A DNA stretch of 64,000 nt from assembly GCF_003286085.1 (NCBI RefSeq), contig NW_020825401.1, positions 62,001 to 126,000 of the forward strand, given 5' to 3'. Origin of the DNA: Drosophila persimilis (Eukaryota > Arthropoda > Insecta > Diptera > Drosophilidae). The notes beneath the pieces are model-generated. The model made no database searches. It saw nothing but the letters and a program-made list of their open reading frames with translations, and was not told the origin of the DNA. A program made the translations under genes and the position numbers. Shown piece by piece: positions 1 to 10,411 of the stretch; the first letter of the stretch is position 1; the number at the start of each line of letters is the position of its first letter.

Positions 1-1045
1 CATACAGACGGGTAGGCGGAAGAGTTGGAAACTACAAACGTTTTCTTAACCTGCGTATAGGAATGGTTTTTTCCCACCTGATCGCTACCAGCGTGTGTCG
101 CTGTAGCATATTCCAATCGCTCCATTTTCTGGCAGCGTTGCTGCAAGAATTCGAAGAATTCCTCTGCGGTAGGTATAGCATCCGACGATGTGTGTTCCTC
201 CCATTTGGTTTGCGTCTTCGAATCCAACTTCTGCAGCATGATGTTGATGACCATTAATCCTGAGATTTCCTCAGCAGTTCCCAATGTCTGCAACGCTCGC
301 ATGTGTAAATTGACTGCATCCGAAAACTCCCGAAGCCTTTTAGCAGAAGTCGAGTCTACCCTCTTTAGCCCAAGAATCTTCTTGATGTGTGCCTGGAAAA
401 CAAGTCTTTTGTTATTAAAGCGTTTATTAAGTATATCCAGAGCCGCACGATAATTGGCACTGGAGAGCTCCAACGATCGAACCGAATCCAAAGCCGCATC
501 AGCGAGGCAAGAGCGAAGGTGTTGGAATTTCTCGATGTCACTGAGATTTATATCCGCTTCAATCACCGATTTGAACATTGCCATAAAATCCGAGAACTCG
601 ACGTATCCACCAGAAAACTTAGGCACCTTCAGCTCAGGAAGTCGCTGCTTGTGAGCCATGATGATGGTACTATGTCCGGAATGGCTTGGCAGAGTCGTAG
701 AATGGGCAGCGGCGTGTGACTGGCTTACTTCAACAGCAGCAACTCAGCTTTCAACGATATGAAAAGAGTATCGAAGATTTCGCGCAGCTCACTCCCAATC
801 TCGTTTTGATCGAGAGCCTCCAATTCATTATGGGCCTTATTAAATTCCTCTTGAATTTCTGCCAACATATCAAGGCGCACCTCGACTTCCGCGGCGGTCA
901 GCTTATCGATTTTATTCCCCGCAAAGGATTCGCCAAGCCTGTGCAATCGATCATATAATGACTGACATTTACGCTTATACAGACTCAGTCTGGAATCAGC
1001 CACCACAATATTTCCGCCCGCGCCTGTATTCGGATCGTTGTCCAT
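1..1045 (-). pseudogene. gag: BEL array copy 0: gag 5' part (cut by window edge)
   Basis: This is the 5' portion of the gag gene of a tandem copy whose remainder lies left of the window. The reading frame starts at the ATG at 1043-1045 (protein begins MDNDPNTGAGG) and runs to a stop near 725. A second frame, starting MAHKQRLPELKVPKF near 659, then carries the main DUF1759-like gag domain. The same one-base frame break occurs in copies 1 and 2. The sequence matches 5993-7037 and 11985-13029 almost base for base. Product: structural Gag of a BEL/Pao retrotransposon, not expressible as one protein. Confidence 0.85.
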
Positions 1046-1367
1046 GTTAACCGTTGTGCAATTCGACACAACAACGGAAAATGAAATACCGCTTGAGCGA
1101 CGATGTATAGACGCGAGAGCGAGAATGCAAGACACGAAAAGTCAAGAACCGCGGCTGCAGCTGCGCAGAGAATGAGAGATTCGACTCTTAAAGTACCGGA
1201 ATTTGTCTATAAATATTCCAGCCGCACTCTCACTGAATTTTCACTTTAAACTGTTTTTCAACATGCACCCAAATGTATTTGTTGGTAGTTAAACTACCCA
1301 ACAACAAAATATTGTATAAATAATAAGTGTTTTAACGGAACGCGATTAAGCAATGGTTTTATATCAC

Positions 1368-1380
1368 GTCGGGGTCACCA
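1368..1380 (-). other. Primer binding site of BEL array, copy 0
   Basis: On the minus strand the bases TGGTGACCCCGAC begin two bases downstream of the LTR 3' end (after a single T). The TGG start complements a tRNA CCA end, as expected for a minus-strand primer site. I cannot name the tRNA. The same site recurs in every unit and also in the roo-like element at 58 kb. Confidence 0.7.
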
Positions 1381-1381
1381 A

Positions 1382-1730
1382 TGTTTGAGATGCCAAGCTT
1401 TTTTGGCACCTATGTGTTTCAAAAATTAAAAGAGATTTTGGGTTAAACTTTATAATTCGTATTTAATCTTGGTGGCTTAGCGGAAGCCGATTGCTTGCTA
1501 TTGCCAGATAAAATTTATGCGAGATCGATATGCAACCAATGCGCAGAGGGGTTAGCATAGAACTAAACTATAGACGACGGCGTTAGATCAAAGTGATTGC
1601 CGAAGTGGCGGCAGCAGATCAAAGTAGTTGCCGAAGTGGCGGCGGCAGAGAGCCCCTTTAGCGGGAGAGCGCAGCAGCTCTGCAGAACGTCAACGCTTGC
1701 AAAACATAGGCGGCTCACTCTTCTCAGACA
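1382..1730 (-). repeat. BEL array shared LTR 1 (349 bp)
   Basis: On the minus strand this LTR begins TGTCTGAG and ends CTCAAACA, an imperfect terminal inverted repeat with the canonical TG...CA ends. It is followed by the primer binding site. It serves at once as the 3' LTR of copy 1 and the 5' LTR of copy 0, so only one LTR lies between adjacent internal regions. Inside it a 31-bp direct duplication occupies 1585-1615 and 1616-1646. Near its 3' end a short TGCCAA...TTGGCA inverted repeat is visible. Confidence 0.88.
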
Positions 1731-1764
1731 ATAACAATTACAATGCTTAAATTTACTTCCTAAT

Positions 1765-3672
1765 TCATTCTTCGGCGGCTGGCCCGAACATACTCCCCCC
1801 GTTGGGAGCTAGTCTCTCAACAGATTCCTTAAGGGGCAGTAAACATAGCCGAGTGACGGCCCTCCTGATGTTTCCTGAGGATGTCTTCAGGTCAGCGACG
1901 CGACACACTCCGTCCTTGCCCAAAACGACATCGACCACTCTAGCCAGTGGCCAACGCATTGGAGGAAGCTTTTCGTCCTTCACCAGAACGAGGTCGTTCT
2001 TGCAGATGTTTTGCGCGGGGGTACGCCACTTCGCGCGCTCTTGCAAAAGAGTGAGATACTCTTCGCGCCAACGGCTCCAAAATATTTGTTGTAGTTGGGT
2101 GACCCGCTGCCAGCCATCCAGACGATTGTAGTTCAGCTTCGTTAGTTCAGGCTCGAGGATTTGCTCATGGGGGCCGCCTAAAAGCGGATGAGCAGGAGTC
2201 AAAACGTCTAAATCATCAGGATTTTCTGAAAGCGAGAGCAAAGGGCGAGAGTTAACAATTGCAGTGATCTGACAGATCAGAGTGCGCAGCTCGTCGAAGC
2301 TAAGCGCAGATGGTCCAACTGAGCGGTACAGGTGATATTTTGCGGTCTTCACGGCCGCTTCCCACAACCCGCCAAAATGCGGAGAGCGAGGTGGGATGAA
2401 ACGCCAGTCGATCGAGTCAGCCAAGCAGGATTCGTGGACCTCCTTCATATGCGGTTCGCTCAGACAAAGCTTCTTTAGCTCCAGAAGCTCGTTCTTGACC
2501 CCAACGAAGTTTGTCGCATTGTCCGACCAAATTTGACTTGCTCTTCCTCGAGGGGAAGTAAAACGCTTTAGGGCGCTTAGAAACGATGCGGTGGTCAATC
2601 CTTTACTAAGCTCCATGTGTATAGCCTTAGAAGTGAAGCAGATGAATACGCTAATGCAGCACTTGATCGGAGGCCTCGTGCGGATTTCTGATCGGTCGAA
2701 AAGAGGTCCACAGTAATCTACTCCAGTGACTTCAAAAGCTCGAGATCCTTCCAAACGTTCCTTAGGTAGGTCTCCCATGATGTGTTCAACCATGCGCGGC
2801 CTAGTCCTGAAGCATCTCACACATCTGCTGACGACCCTTGACACTGCCTTAACACCTCCAATGGGCCAATATTCCAGCCGAATTTTGGATAGCAAGGCGC
2901 GAGGTCCGGCATGGAGGTTTCTTTCATGATAATATCTTATCAGCGCAAAGGTAATGGAATGTCCCTTTGGCAGAATGAGCGGGTGCTGAGCGTCAAATCC
3001 TAGCGATGAGTTGCCAAGACGACCTCCAACTCTAAGTAGTCCAGAATGATCGATGAACGGGTTGAGCGAACTAATATAACTGGATTTCATGACTTGACCA
3101 TTGCGCCGAATCTCCTTTATGTCCATCCACAAATTTGCCAGCTGCATGTGTCGAATTAGAAGATGCGTTCCTTGCCGAATATCAGAAACGGTGAGTCCTG
3201 GATGCCTAAGACGATGTATAAATTTATGCATGTAGGCGAATGTGCGCTGCATGCGAAAGAATGAATTCGCAAATTTGCATCCGGACGTGAGATCGGCATG
3301 TGGAGACGTGATTAGCAATCCTCTCTTGCGAAGCTCCAAAGTTGTTATGTTGTTAGATGGAGATACAGGCCACTTATCCTTGGAGCCTAGCAAAAAGGAT
3401 GGGCCGTGAAACCATAGCTCTGACTGGATAAGATGGTTGGGAAGCGAGCTTCTCGAGAGAATATCAGCAGGATTTAAAGATGTGGGAACATAGCGCCATT
3501 CCATGGCTGCCGTCAACTCCTGAATTGATGCCACTCGATTTGCTACGAAAACTTGAAATTTAGCTGGCTCGTCCCTAATCCAAGATAATGCTGTTGACGA
3601 ATCCGACCAGCAATAGAACCGACCTGTAAAGACTCCCATGTCCTTTACATTCTGCATGATTTTCGCAAGCAA
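1765..3672 (-). CDS. pol: BEL pol 3' part: RNase H end and integrase, copy 1
   Basis: This is an open stretch of 635 codons holding the 3' part of pol. Residues about 20-75 are the end of RNase H (WSDSSTALSWI and NPADILSR). Residues 245-290 are the integrase zinc-binding domain (H249, H254, C284, C287). The integrase core follows with D319 (GVDYCGPLF), D384 (WSDNATNF) and a Glu near 438 (GGLWEAAVK). The C-terminal domain (residues 565-615) ends in a KxSSGNIRRAVTRL-like segment. It normally inserts retrotransposon cDNA into chromosomes. There is no true ATG: the frame opens after an in-frame TAG and TGA, so it is the tail of a disrupted polyprotein. It is identical to copy 2 except at a few bases. 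Confidence 0.85.
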   Translation of the reverse strand: MLAKIMQNVKDMGVFTGRFYCWSDSSTALSWIRDEPAKFQVFVANRVASIQELTAAMEWRYVPTSLNPADILSRSSLPNHLIQSELWFHGPSFLLGSKDKWPVSPSNNITTLELRKRGLLITSPHADLTSGCKFANSFFRMQRTFAYMHKFIHRLRHPGLTVSDIRQGTHLLIRHMQLANLWMDIKEIRRNGQVMKSSYISSLNPFIDHSGLLRVGGRLGNSSLGFDAQHPLILPKGHSITFALIRYYHERNLHAGPRALLSKIRLEYWPIGGVKAVSRVVSRCVRCFRTRPRMVEHIMGDLPKERLEGSRAFEVTGVDYCGPLFDRSEIRTRPPIKCCISVFICFTSKAIHMELSKGLTTASFLSALKRFTSPRGRASQIWSDNATNFVGVKNELLELKKLCLSEPHMKEVHESCLADSIDWRFIPPRSPHFGGLWEAAVKTAKYHLYRSVGPSALSFDELRTLICQITAIVNSRPLLSLSENPDDLDVLTPAHPLLGGPHEQILEPELTKLNYNRLDGWQRVTQLQQIFWSRWREEYLTLLQERAKWRTPAQNICKNDLVLVKDEKLPPMRWPLARVVDVVLGKDGVCRVADLKTSSGNIRRAVTRLCLLPLKESVERLAPNGGSMFGPAAEE

Positions 3673-4419
3673 CTAGTCTCAACTTAATTCCGGCTTAGGA
3701 ATCGATAAATTCTTTAGTGGCGCCACTCGCGACTTTGAGCACAAAACGTGGCTTGAAGACTGGGCTTCCCTGGACACGACATATAAGCAAGCGCGTATAT
3801 GATTCTAAGCTGGCATCACAGAATCCGTGAACTTCTTTAGCTACACTAGAACGAAGAACGAAGCGAGGAAATGAGATCCGAGAAATGCTTGCCAAACTTT
3901 TTCTCAAGTCCATCCAAGTTGAATGCAACGCTGAGGGTAGGCTTTCATCCCAATCCAAATTTTCTCTGCAAAGCTGCTGAAGGAAGATTTTTCACCTGAC
4001 AATGACTGGATTTATCAATCCAAGAGGGTCGTAGAAACGCGCAATCGTAGATAAAACCGACCGCTTTGAGGGCTTTGAGTTTGTGTTCAGTGCGGACCAG
4101 GCAAAAGCAGCGGGTCCCCCGCTAGGCAGAGAGTTTTGGCTATGTCGCTTCCATCATGAAACTTTAGGAACTTCTCTATGTCATCTTCAGGGGTTCCCTC
4201 AAGTGCTTCCTGGTGACTGGAGCACCATTTCCTAAGTTTAAAATTACCACGGGACAGTAAAGCTGATGTTTGGTGCATCTTGTCCATGACCTGTGCGACC
4301 GAATTTCCGCCCGAAATAAGGTCATCCACGTTAAACTCCTGACGCAGAGAAGCTGAGCCAAGAGGGTAGGACTCACCCTCGTCGATGGCCAGCTGGTGCA
4401 TTGCGCGGACCGCTAAAAA
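3673..4419 (-). pseudogene. pol: BEL pol: RT palm/thumb and connection, copy 1, broken
   Basis: This stretch holds the second half of reverse transcriptase and the connection to RNase H, spread over more than one frame. Segment 4087-4419 carries the RT active-site motif (FNVDDLISGG, the VDD aspartates). It then loses frame near 4110-4140. The YDPLGLINPV motif appears in another frame around 4000-4040 and is followed by an in-frame TGA. Segment 3695-3958 carries DWDESLP and the start of RNase H (HGFCDAS), then loses frame again. The same lesions occur in copies 2 and 3. Confidence 0.8.
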
Positions 4420-6651
4420 TTATGCACCCCTCGTCCCGTATGTGACGGTGTCTAATGTGTAGACTTGAACCTCGGACTCGATACAATCTCGCCATAGGAT
4501 GCACTGATACAAATTGTCGGGTGGAGACACTCGTACGCAGCGGTACATTTTACAAATGTCCCCAGTGAGAGCGACTGGATATGTTCGAAAGCGAATCAAT
4601 ATGTTAAACAATGCAGGCTGAATAACAGGGCCTGTCATCATCACATCATTTAGAGAATATCCAGTTGATGTAGCTGCGGATTCATCGAAAACGACACGGA
4701 GTTTTGTCGTCGTACTGTCCTCCTTTAGGACACGGTGATGAGGCAAGAAATATTTGCAGAGGCTACGGGAATCAGGGTTGACTTGGTGCATATGATGCAA
4801 ATCAATGTACTCCCTCATAAAGGCGGAATACCGCTCCTTGAGTGTAGGATTACGCTCCAGTTTTCGCTCCAGACTGATGAACCGTCGATAAGCCTGAGCA
4901 TAAGATTCTCCTAAACGATCAGTATTGTTATTTAGCGGCAGACGAACTGCATACTCCCCGGATGGCAACCGTGAAAGTTGGCTTACGAAATGTGCTTCAC
5001 AATCGTCTTCTTCTTTGGTATTCAACCCAGCCTCCACACAATTCTCGACTTCTCAAAACATACGAAGAGTTTTATCCAACCTTGCTTCCATCTCAGCTAT
5101 CGAATCTGGACAATTGTGCGTGGCCAAAAGCGCCGAGCTTGATACCTTCTGTCCACCGCCAGATACGATCAACCCAAGCCGGGTCTTCTGCAGAAGAGGC
5201 AGTCCATCGGTGAGTTTGATTTTCCCTACGCAGAGGAGATCATAAAAAACGCTCGCACCAATGAGAAGATCAACCCGTTAAGGATTGAAAAATGCAGGAT
5301 CAGCGAGCTGAATGTTAGATGGAATACGCCAATCGGATACATTTACTGTCATACTTGGTTGAGAATCGGTAATCGTGGGGGCGATGAGAGCAGTAAGCGT
5401 AGTTGTGTAAGCAGAGGTGCAAGAATGCATACAAATGCTTATGGTGGATCCCTCAGTAGAAACGCTGGTATCGCCCAGCCCAGACACAAGTGCAGACCAT
5501 TGAGTTTTCCTAAGCTGAAGCTGCTGGGCGAACCTGGATGTGACGAGATGCAGCTGCGACCCTGAATCTAAGATGGCACGACAAGGAACTAAAACGCCAG
5601 ACCGATTCTTCACGAGAACCACGGCTGTAGCCAGAAGCACGACATCAGAGTGAAGACCTTGGGCAGCAAGAGAGGTAGACGAAGGTAGAGACGAGCTGCT
5701 AGCAGAATTTTGAGCAACGGAAAGAGTGTCCGGTTGAACGGCCAGATCGGGAGGAGTAATACCTGGGCAGCCTTGTGTTGTGGGCTGTATACTATCGAAG
5801 TGCAACAAACTATGATGCCTACCGCCGCATACTCGACATTTTCCACTATTGCATGCGCGGGTCCGGTGTCCCGGTTTTAGGCAATTGGAGCATAGGGAAA
5901 GCTTCTTCACTTCTTTGTGGCGCAGCAACGGTGAGAGATTTCCGAATATCTTGCACGAGTATATTCCATGGCCCGCTGAGTGGCAAAAGACGCATACAGA
6001 CGGGTAGGCGGAAGAGTTGGAAACTACAAACGTTTTCTTAACCTGCGTATAGGAATGGTTTTTTCCCACCTGATCGCTACTAGCGTGTGTCGCTGTAGCA
6101 TATTCCAATCGCTCCATTTTCTGGCAGCGTTGCTGCAAGAATTCGAAGAATTCCTCTGCGGTAGGTATAGCATCCGACGATGTGTGTTCCTCCCATTTGG
6201 TTTGCGTCTTCGAATCCAACTTCTGCAGCATGATGTTGATGACCATTAATCCTGAGATCTCCTCAGCAGTTCCCAATGTCTGCAACGCTCGCATGTGTAA
6301 ATTGACTGCATCCGAAAACTCCCGAAGCCTTTTAGCAGAAGTCGAGTCTACCCTCTTTAGCCCAAGAATCTTCTTGATGTGTGCCTGGAAAACAAGTCTT
6401 TTGTTATTAAAGCGTTTATTAAGTATATCCAGAGCCGCACGATAATTGGCACTGGAGAGCTCCAACGATCGAACCGAATCCAAAGCCGCATCAGCGAGGC
6501 AAGAGCGAAGGTGTTGGAATTTCTCGATGTCACTGAGATTTATATCCGCTTCAATCACCGATTTGAACATTGCCATAAAATCCGAGAACTCGACGTATCC
6601 ACCAGAAAACTTAGGCACCTTCAGCTCAGGAAGTCGCTGCTTGTGAGCCAT
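4420..6651 (-). pseudogene. gag-pol: BEL gag-protease-RT 5' part, copy 1 (private nonsense)
   Basis: This matches the 743-codon open frame of copy 2 (10412-12643) but has a TAA at 5278-5280 where copy 2 reads CAA. Gag (457 codons, 5278-6651) is thereby cut from protease-adjacent sequence and RT (4420-5277). The frame itself is unbroken: after the stop it continues to the shared TAA at 4420-4422. Domains are as in copy 2. The single C-to-T change is private to this copy and probably arose after amplification. Confidence 0.85.
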
Positions 6652-6716
6652 GATGATGGTACTATGTCCGGAATGGCTTGGCAGAGTCGTAGAATGGGCA
6701 GCGGCGTGTGACTGGC

Positions 6717-7037
6717 TTACTTCAACAGCAGCAACTCAGCTTTCAACGATATGAAAAGAGTATCGAAGATTTCGCGCAGCTCACTCCCAATCTCGTTTTG
6801 ATCGAGAGCCTCCAATTCATTATGGGCCTTATTAAATTCCTCTTGAATTTCTGCCAACATATCAAGGCGCACCTCGACTTCCGCGGCGGTCAGCTTATCG
6901 ATTTTATTCCCCGCAAAGGATTCGCCAAGCCTGTGCAATCGATCATATAATGACTGACATTTACGCTTATACAGACTCAGTCTGGAATCAGCCACCACAA
7001 TATTTCCGCCCGCGCCTGTATTCGGATCGTTGTCCAT
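6717..7037 (-). pseudogene. gag: BEL gag N-terminal frame, copy 1
   Basis: This frame starts at the ATG at 7035-7037 (MDNDPNTGAGG) and ends in a stop at 6717-6719. It is rich in charged helical sequence, as expected for the N-terminal part of BEL Gag. An upstream in-frame ATG at 7127 exists, but the MDND start is preferred because it lies about 320 bases after the primer site with a natural leader. The downstream main gag frame (from 6651) is offset, so a frame break lies between about 6717 and 6770. Confidence 0.7.
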
Positions 7038-7359
7038 GTTAACCGTTGTGCAATTCGACACAACAACGGAAAATGAAATACCGCTTAAGCGACGATGTAT
7101 AGACGCGAGAGCGAGAATGCAAGACACGAAAAGTCAAGAACCGCGGCTGCAGCTGCGCAGAGAATGAGAGATTCGACTCTTAAAGTACCGGAATTTGTCT
7201 ATAAATATTCCAGCCGCACTCTCACTGAATTTGCACTTTAAACTGTTTTTCAACATGCACCCAAATGTATTTGTTGGTAGTTAAACTACCCAACAACAAA
7301 ATATTGTATAAATAATAAGTGTTTTAACGGAACGCGATTAGGCAATGGTTTTATAAAAC

Positions 7360-7372
7360 GTCGGGGTCACCA
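7360..7372 (-). other. Primer binding site of BEL array, copy 1
   Basis: The minus strand reads TGGTGACCCCGAC directly after the LTR end plus one T, identical to the sites at 1368-1380 and 13352-13364. It would prime minus-strand synthesis of copy 1. Confidence 0.7.
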
Positions 7373-7373
7373 A

Positions 7374-7722
7374 TGTTTGAGATGCCAAGCTTTTTTGGCA
7401 CCTATGTGTTTCAAAAATTAAAAGAGATTTTGGGTTAAACTTTATAATTCGTATTTAATCTTGGTGGCTTAGCGGAAGCCGATTGCTTGCTATTGCCAGA
7501 TAAAATTTATGCGAGATCGATATGCAACCAATGCGCAGAGGGGTTAGCATAGAACTAAACTATAGACGACGGCGTTAGATCAAAGTGATTGCCGAAGTGG
7601 CGGCAGCAGATCAAAGTAGTTGCCGAAGTGGCGGCGGCAGAGAGCCCCTTTAGCGGGAGAGCGCAGCAGCTCTGCAGAACGTCAACGCTTGCAAAACATA
7701 GGCGGCTCACTCTTCTCAGACA
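7374..7722 (-). repeat. BEL array shared LTR 2 (349 bp)
   Basis: This is the second shared LTR, exactly 5992 bp from LTR 1 and the same length. It acts as the 5' LTR of copy 1 and the 3' LTR of copy 2. The ends are TGTCTGAG and CTCAAACA on the minus strand. The 31-bp internal duplication is retained. Confidence 0.88.
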
Positions 7723-7756
7723 ATAACAATTACAATGCTTAAATTTACTTCCTAAT

Positions 7757-9664
7757 TCATTCTTCGGCGGCTGGCCCGAACATACTCCCCCCGTTGGGAG
7801 CTAGTCTCTCAACAGATTCCTTAAGGGGCAGTAAACATAGCCGAGTGACGGCCCTCCTGATGTTTCCTGAGGATGTCTTCAGGTCAGCGACGCGACACAC
7901 TCCGTCCTTGCCCAAAACGACATCGACCACTCTAGCCAGTGGCCAACGCATTGGAGGAAGCTTTTCGTCCTTCACCAGAACGAGGTCGTTCTTGCAGATG
8001 TTTTGCGCGGGGGTACGCCACTTCGCGCGCTCTTGCAAAAGAGTGAGATACTCTTCGCGCCAACGGCTCCAAAATATTTGTTGTAGTTGGGTGACCCGCT
8101 GCCAGCCATCCAGACGATTGTAGTTCAGCTTCGTTAGTTCAGGCTCGAGGATTTGCTCATGGGGGCCGCCTAAAAGCGGATGAGCAGGAGTCAAAACGTC
8201 TAAATCATCAGGATTTTCTGAAAGCGAGAGCAAAGGGCGAGAGTTAACAATTGCAGTGATCTGACAGATCAGAGTGCGCAGCTCGTCGAAGCTAAGCGCA
8301 GATGGTCCAACTGAGCGGTACAGGTGATATTTTGCGGTCTTCACGGCCGCTTCCCACAACCCGCCAAAATGCGGAGAGCGAGGTGGGATGAAACGCCAGT
8401 CGATCGAGTCAGCCAAGCAGGATTCGTGGACCTCCTTCATATGCGGTTCGCTCAGACAAAGCTTCTTTAGCTCCAGAAGCTCGTTCTTGACCCCAACGAA
8501 GTTTGTCGCATTGTCCGACCAAATTTGACTTGCTCTTCCTCGAGGGGAAGTAAAACGCTTTAGGGCGCTTAGAAACGATGCGGTGGTCAATCCTTTACTA
8601 AGCTCCATGTGTATAGCCTTAGAAGTGAAGCAGATGAATACGCTAATGCAGCACTTGATCGGAGGCCTCGTGCGGATTTCTGATCGGTCGAAAAGAGGTC
8701 CACAGTAATCTACTCCAGTGACTTCAAAAGCTCGAGATCCTTCCAAACGTTCCTTAGGTAGGTCTCCCATGATGTGTTCAACCATGCGCGGCCTAGTCCT
8801 GAAGCATCTCACACATCTGCTGACGACCCTTGACACTGCCTTAACACCTCCAATGGGCCAATATTCCAGCCGAATTTTGGATAGCAAGGCGCGAGGTCCG
8901 GCATGGAGGTTTCTTTCATGATAATATCTTATCAGCGCAAAGGTAATGGAATGTCCCTTTGGCAGAATGAGCGGGTGCTGAGCGTCAAATCCTAGCGATG
9001 AGTTGCCAAGACGACCTCCAACTCTAAGTAGTCCAGAATGATCGATGAACGGGTTGAGCGAACTAATATAACTGGATTTCATGACTTGACCATTGCGCCG
9101 GATCTCCTTTATGTCCATCCACAAATTTGCCAGCTGCATGTGTCGAATTAGAAGATGCGTTCCTTGCCGAATATCAGAAACGGTGAGTCCTGGATGCCTA
9201 AGACGATGTATAAATTTATGCATGTAGGCGAATGTGCGCTGCATGCGAAAGAATGAATTCGCAAATTTGCATCCGGACGTGAGATCGGCATGTGGAGACG
9301 TGATTAGCAATCCTCTCTTGCGAAGCTCCAAAGTTGCTATGTTGTTAGATGGAGATACAGGCCACTTATCCTTGGAGCCTAGCAAAAAGGATGGGCCGTG
9401 AAACCATAGCTCTGACTGGATAAGATGGTTGGGAAGCGAGCTTCTCGAGAGAATATCAGCAGGATTTAAAGATGTGGGAACATAGCGCCATTCCATGGCT
9501 GCCGTCAACTCCTGAATTGATGCCACTCGATTTGCTACGAAAACTTGAAATTTAGCTGGCTCGTCCCTAATCCAAGATAATGCTGTTGACGAATCCGACC
9601 AGCAATAGAACCGACCTGTAAAGACTCCCATGTCCTTTACATTCTGCATGATTTTCGCAAGCAA
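7757..9664 (-). CDS. pol: BEL pol 3' part: RNase H end and integrase, copy 2
   Basis: This is a 635-codon open stretch, near identical to 1765-3672, carrying the RNase H C-terminal part, integrase zinc-binding HHCC and a D,D,E catalytic core (D319, D384, Glu near 438). It opens after in-frame TGA and TAG codons (9671-9673, 9665-9667), so it cannot be made as part of a Gag-Pol polyprotein. The stop lies about 27 bases before the 3' LTR, which leaves almost no 3' untranslated sequence. Most of its sequence appears intact, so any loss of function lies upstream in pol. Confidence 0.85.
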   Translation of the reverse strand: MLAKIMQNVKDMGVFTGRFYCWSDSSTALSWIRDEPAKFQVFVANRVASIQELTAAMEWRYVPTSLNPADILSRSSLPNHLIQSELWFHGPSFLLGSKDKWPVSPSNNIATLELRKRGLLITSPHADLTSGCKFANSFFRMQRTFAYMHKFIHRLRHPGLTVSDIRQGTHLLIRHMQLANLWMDIKEIRRNGQVMKSSYISSLNPFIDHSGLLRVGGRLGNSSLGFDAQHPLILPKGHSITFALIRYYHERNLHAGPRALLSKIRLEYWPIGGVKAVSRVVSRCVRCFRTRPRMVEHIMGDLPKERLEGSRAFEVTGVDYCGPLFDRSEIRTRPPIKCCISVFICFTSKAIHMELSKGLTTASFLSALKRFTSPRGRASQIWSDNATNFVGVKNELLELKKLCLSEPHMKEVHESCLADSIDWRFIPPRSPHFGGLWEAAVKTAKYHLYRSVGPSALSFDELRTLICQITAIVNSRPLLSLSENPDDLDVLTPAHPLLGGPHEQILEPELTKLNYNRLDGWQRVTQLQQIFWSRWREEYLTLLQERAKWRTPAQNICKNDLVLVKDEKLPPMRWPLARVVDVVLGKDGVCRVADLKTSSGNIRRAVTRLCLLPLKESVERLAPNGGSMFGPAAEE

Positions 9665-10411
9665 CTAGTCTCAACTTAATTCCGGCTTAGGAATCGATAA
9701 ATTCTTTAGTGGCGCCACTCGCGACTTTGAGCACAAAACGTGGCTTGAAGACTGGGCTTCCCTGGACACGACATATAAGCAAGCGCGTATATGATTCTAA
9801 GCTGGCATCACAGAATCCGTGAACTTCTTTAGCTACACTAGAACGAAGAACGAAGCGAGGAAATGAGATCCGAGAAATGCTTGCCAAACTTTTTCTCAAG
9901 TCCATCCAAGTTGAATGCAACGCTGAGGGTAGGCTTTCATCCCAATCCAAATTTTCTCTGCAAAGCTGCTGAAGGAAGATTTTTCACCTGACAATGACTG
10001 GATTTATCAATCCAAGAGGGTCGTAGAAACGCGCAATCGTAGATAAAACCGACCGCTTTGAGGGCTTTGAGTTTGTGTTCAGTGCGGACCAGGCAAAAGC
10101 AGCGGGTCCCCCGCTAGGCAGAGAGTTTTGGCTATGTCGCTTCCATCATGAAACTTTAGGAACTTCTCTATGTCATCTTCAGGGGTTCCCTCAAGTGCTT
10201 CCTGGTGACTGGAGCACCATTTCCTAAGTTTAAAATTACCACAGGACAGTAAAGCTGATGTTTGGTGCATCTTGTCCATGACCTGTGCGACCGAATTTCC
10301 GCCCGAAATAAGGTCATCCACGTTAAACTCCTGACGCAGAGAAGCTGAGCCAAGAGGGTAGGACTCACCCTCGTCGATGGCCAGCTGGTGCATTGCGCGG
10401 ACCGCTAAAAA
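9665..10411 (-). pseudogene. pol: BEL pol: RT palm/thumb and connection, copy 2, broken
   Basis: The segment runs in frame from the TAA at 10412 through FLAVRAMHQLA and the VDD active-site motif. It stops in a wrong frame at 10079. The YDPLGLINPV thumb motif follows in another frame (about 9995-10035) and ends at the TGA at 9984-9986. Then come DWDESLP and HGFCDAS (9687-9950), another frame change near 9740-9800, and two stops before the integrase frame. Compared with intact BEL pol, only the reading frame is damaged and no large piece is missing. Confidence 0.8.

Larger units (their letters stand above)
1382..7722 (-). mobile_element. BEL/Pao LTR retrotransposon, tandem copy 1
   Basis: This is one complete LTR-internal-LTR copy on the minus strand, with 5' LTR 7374-7722, internal region 1731-7373 and 3' LTR 1382-1730. 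Both LTRs are shared with neighbouring copies. The repeat period to copy 2 is exactly 5992 bp and I noticed only about fifteen base differences by eye. The order gag, zinc knuckles, protease, RT, RNase H, integrase and the DUF1759-type Gag place it in BEL/Pao. The element is dead because of several stops and frame breaks, listed with the copy 2 genes. Confidence 0.9.

Noticed and set aside
63..958. Plus-strand open frames across the BEL array (recurring in every unit)
   Set aside because: They lie antisense to the gag frames, repeat with the unit and show no domain.
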